Below are positions 61,101-64,000 of a stretch of 64,000 nucleotides of DNA, one piece after another. This stretch comes from Isoetes taiwanensis (taxonomy: Eukaryota; Streptophyta; Lycopodiopsida; Isoetales; Isoetaceae): positions 6,570,236-6,634,235 of the forward strand of contig JAJEKV010000071.1 in the NCBI GenBank assembly GCA_021234155.1. The letters run 5' to 3'. Below the pieces are notes generated by a model. That model made no database searches. It saw only the letters and a list, made by a program, of their open reading frames with translations, and was not told where the DNA came from. Each line of letters begins with the position of its first letter. Position 1 is the first letter of the stretch. Both the position numbers and the translations under genes were made by a program.

Positions 61101-61370
61101 ACTCTTAAGTTCTTGGTGGCGGTATTGAGCTTGAAAATGTTTTGAGTGGGCCTTCTATTATTGCGGTATGAGAAAACCATTGTGGGTTGTGATGCGAAGC
61201 GGAACTATCAATAGATTAGTCACGTGAAAGGAAGTACAAGCCGGCGGCAATAACATTATAATAATACGATCATGGCGAGGAGCATAGGCTCTACATAGCA
61301 GTCCAACCATTACACCATGTGTATGGCCCGATCCCCATCAATTTACGCCCATCCACACTCCGGAAGCGTC
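58109..61370 (-). mobile_element. L1-type LINE, 5'-truncated, degraded ORF2
   Basis: On the minus strand the pieces of a plant L1 ORF2 appear in order. First is RILQEIKDIEIKKAHHRSRV followed by DRCSHFFFRAANRGG (around 60,900-60,780). Next is KGKCPCLDGFPREFFQEYWE (the GKSPGPDGFPAEFFKKYW block, near 60,480), then WYLKLDFAKAYDAVD (RT palm, near 60,130), then RGVHKVSLGS (the RGVRQGCPLAP block, near 59,950). CIKPKS-GGLGM (the CRPKxxGGLGL block) lies near 59,370. The 3' end has aataaagtc and a poly(A) tail (T run at 58,109-58,122). I did not find the FADD motif or an endonuclease domain. Flanking words aagtatcggtggtag and aagcgtcggtagttg (near 61,368) may be a target duplication. Many frame breaks make it inactive. 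Confidence 0.85.
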
Positions 61371-64000
61371 GGTAGTTGTTATGCATACTATTTCAATGGT
61401 TGCTATGCATCTTATTATATTATAAAGTTATTGTGTAAGTGTTGGACCCGATTTTCTAGATCAACGGTGATTTAGGGTTAAGATTTAATGGTTGAATTTA
61501 AACACCTAGGAACCTAAAAATAAACAAAAGATTAGGTGAGGTTATTTTTAAATACGGACCAAATGGGATGCGTGTTCATTCGAGTCTACGCACTTTGTTT
61601 GTAAAATCTGGGAGGCTGACTATGGTGGCTTTGCTTGGTGATCTGTTGGTTCGGCGAACATCACTTCAAGTATAGAAGTTACGATAAAGGCTTCAAGAGC
61701 TTTAGGTTAAATGCTTGGAATACGTTTATGGATCTCTAAGAGGGAGTTAGGGGGTCCACAACGAAGAAGATTTCTGATACGGTGCTTGATGCGGTAGTCG
61801 CGGCTCATGCGAATGGTGCCCATTTTGCTCGTTCTGCACTATTTGTATTGTCGAGACCTGGCCATTATTTGACTTACAAAAGAGTCCACTTCTGGAGAAG
61901 TCGACTATTTTCTCTTCTTTTACTGAGGCATAGGAAAAGCATTATGCGGAGAGGTTGGAGGAGTGAATTTGTGAGGTTCACAGGATCCTATTCTAGCACA
62001 TTTTGACTGAATGGAAGTTTAGAAGGTGCTAAAAACCTAGCTAAGTTCCGCCGATTTGGGCCTTGATAAGCGAAGCAGTCTATTATCAAGCTCTTCTTTG
62101 CGGAGGCGATTAAGCTTCCATAGCGTGGTCTAAATTTCGATTCACGGGGAGAATTGATGAAGCGACTTTTCTAAGTTGAGCTTGCGGCATGTATAAGAAC
62201 GCAAAGCTGGAGCCATAGGGTATTCCTTATTATATTGGCGGTATTACGTTCTATTCTTGGGAGGAGGTTTAGAGCGGCTTGGATATGGTGGTGTCATCCA
62301 CCATAACATACCGGTTTTGCAGCGAGAGACTACAAACAACAACAACATAAAGGGAATCACCATGCGGGATATTTACCATGCACATCTTTATTATCGACTC
62401 TATTTAAATCTTGCTTTAGATATGATATTAAGGAACTCCGGTGGCGGATCTTTCCGCTATCTTTAGTTTAGAAGGTAAAATCCTCGGGCTTTATTTTGCA
62501 ATCTACAAAGATAGTTTCTTTTGTGGTTGTGTCAATATTTCAAAACCTTCTTTAGGATATGAACATGGCAGAGGGCAAAAGCAACTTTCCGCGGTTAAAG
62601 TTTGGTTGCATTGTTTTAATGCAGGTGTGTGGTTTCTAAAAAGGATTGTTTCATGTCTTTCATTGTGAGGTTACTGAATTGAAAACATTAATCACGGGGA
62701 GAACAATAGTTTATTTTTCAATGAGAAGCTGCGAAAGTCGTGAGATGTGTTTATGAAGCAGATTATCTGAAGCCGGCCATTTCGATTTTATAGTAATTGC
62801 CGCGAAAGTTGTTTCATGGTTTTGAAGTGGTCTTTATGAGACCCGGTGAGAGGTTGAAGAAAATCAGGTAACAAACAGCCTCATAAGGCAATCTTTTGGC
62901 GAGATAAGAAAGAGTAACAAAGTTCTTTTGATCGGTTAAAGCTTTTGCTTTGTTATCTTTTATTAAGCTGTGTATTTGCCCATGTTGGTTCCTTCATAAC
63001 ATAGTGAATTTAAACCATGTTGTATATAAAGAATCTAAGAGCATTTTGCATGGATTGGGGAATAATGATGTTGGCATGATAATATTTTTTCTCTTGATGC
63101 TCGCTTTATGCACATGTATATAGGTGTAAATAAATTGTTATGGGCATTTGTTGGCATGGATGATCAGATCCTCTTTTTATCTCAATTAGCATGACTTCTT
63201 TGGCTTTTGTAGTTTAATATGGACTCTCAATGGTGTTTTCTTTTCTTTGCTGGCATGTTCTATGCCTCTGAAATTTAGAGAACTTGAAGCCGAGGTCAAA
63301 GATATACGGATACATTTGTACTTCATGCGGTTACGTCACAAATAGGTTGCGTACGGCACGAAATCGGGCTCTTTCCCTAAGGTTTATGTAAGCTGTTTTA
63401 AGTTTGAATTTAAATTACAAGTTCTTATAAAATTAAATAAGTCTGGTCTTACTGTGAGCGATATAGACTTTTAGACGTTCTTAAACAAAGGATATGTCGC
63501 TTGCAAATAGAATCTTTGTGACTATCTTTGACAAAGATTTAAGGTTTATAAAGAGATGCCAGTTCCAGCGGCTGGATAACGCCTTTCTGCATTATGCATT
63601 TACAAAAAGTTGAAAACAGTTATCGCTTCCGCTAAAAGATAACAATAAACATGAAACATTTGTGTGAATATGTTTTTAAGAACCATTGGTTAAGATGCAT
63701 GAACTAATCAAATTACATTTGATAGCGATAAAAGTTGTAAGGAAATATCTGATTAAAGCCTTAGAACATTTTACCACGTTCCTATTAACTCTTGTATGTC
63801 TCATTGAGCATCACGTATTACGGCTATTGGTATCCATAGTAATAATCTCATGTTGAAATCGTCAAACTTATCTGGGTTATTCTCGAATGCGGTGAAATTA
63901 ACAAAAGACATCAATTATGTGGTGAGTAACAAAAGAATATACAACATTTTACACATTTCCTGTTAACAACATAATACCTCATTCAACGCGTACATATTTT
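61371..64000. other. Stretch with no recognised gene
   Basis: Plus-strand frames at 61,782-62,006 (74 codons, Arg- and Leu-rich), 62,257-62,466 and 62,441-62,668 (75 codons, including RGQKQLSAVKVWLHCFNAGV) overlap in different frames and could be pieces of one broken gene, but none has a recognised motif. From 62,700 on there is only AT-rich sequence. Confidence 0.35.

Overview
The window looks like repeat-rich nuclear DNA from a plant (land plant or close relative). The evidence is AT-rich sequence with long intergenic stretches, GT/AG introns, an L1-type LINE, Ty1/copia remains, an LTR element primed by initiator Met-tRNA, and a plant-style FCP1-like phosphatase domain. Nothing is prokaryotic: there are no operons, Shine-Dalgarno sites, CRISPR arrays or convincing tRNA/rRNA genes. 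Nearly every coding-like stretch is short and broken. Repeats that should be near-identical differ in local scrambled bursts, so some apparent frameshifts and stops may be assembly or base-calling errors.

Layout. 1-3,400: minus-strand host gene remains, chiefly a degraded FCP1/NLI-interacting-factor-like phosphatase domain (111-760), with a charged coiled-coil-like segment upstream. 3,405-7,085 and 11,430-14,645: two copies of a diverged segmental duplication (A and B), each carrying its own insertions. Copy A holds two candidate TIR elements. Copy B holds a 1.3 kb almost pure polypyrimidine tract. A GATA microsatellite lies between them.

15,245-34,851: the dominant structure, a 19.6 kb tandem array of a non-coding LTR retroelement with nine LTRs alternating with eight internal regions, period about 2.17 kb, oriented on the minus strand. 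LTR3 is split by a 1.5 kb poly(A)-tailed retroinsertion that begins with a mitochondrial-presequence-like reading frame.

34,852-47,300: local tandem duplications, a second segmental duplication (C1 39,185-40,480 and C2 44,030-45,450) carrying a 52 bp minisatellite and a long-TIR element, and scattered unrecognised coding-like pieces. 47,304-47,660: a Ty1/copia integrase fossil. 49,000-54,900: weak minus-strand exon candidates and another local duplication.

55,470-56,393: the most interesting gene, a two-exon IRG-like (immunity-related, interferon-inducible type) GTPase with a hydrophobic N-terminus, a coiled coil and a clear G domain. It abuts a 57 bp palindrome-rich minisatellite at its 3' end. 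58,109-61,370: a 5'-truncated L1-type LINE on the minus strand. 61,371-64,000: no recognised gene.

No multi-gene pathway can be reconstructed. The window is mainly a record of transposition, LTR-LTR recombination and local duplication around a few host genes, of which the IRG-like GTPase and the FCP1-like phosphatase are the only ones whose family I recognise with some confidence.
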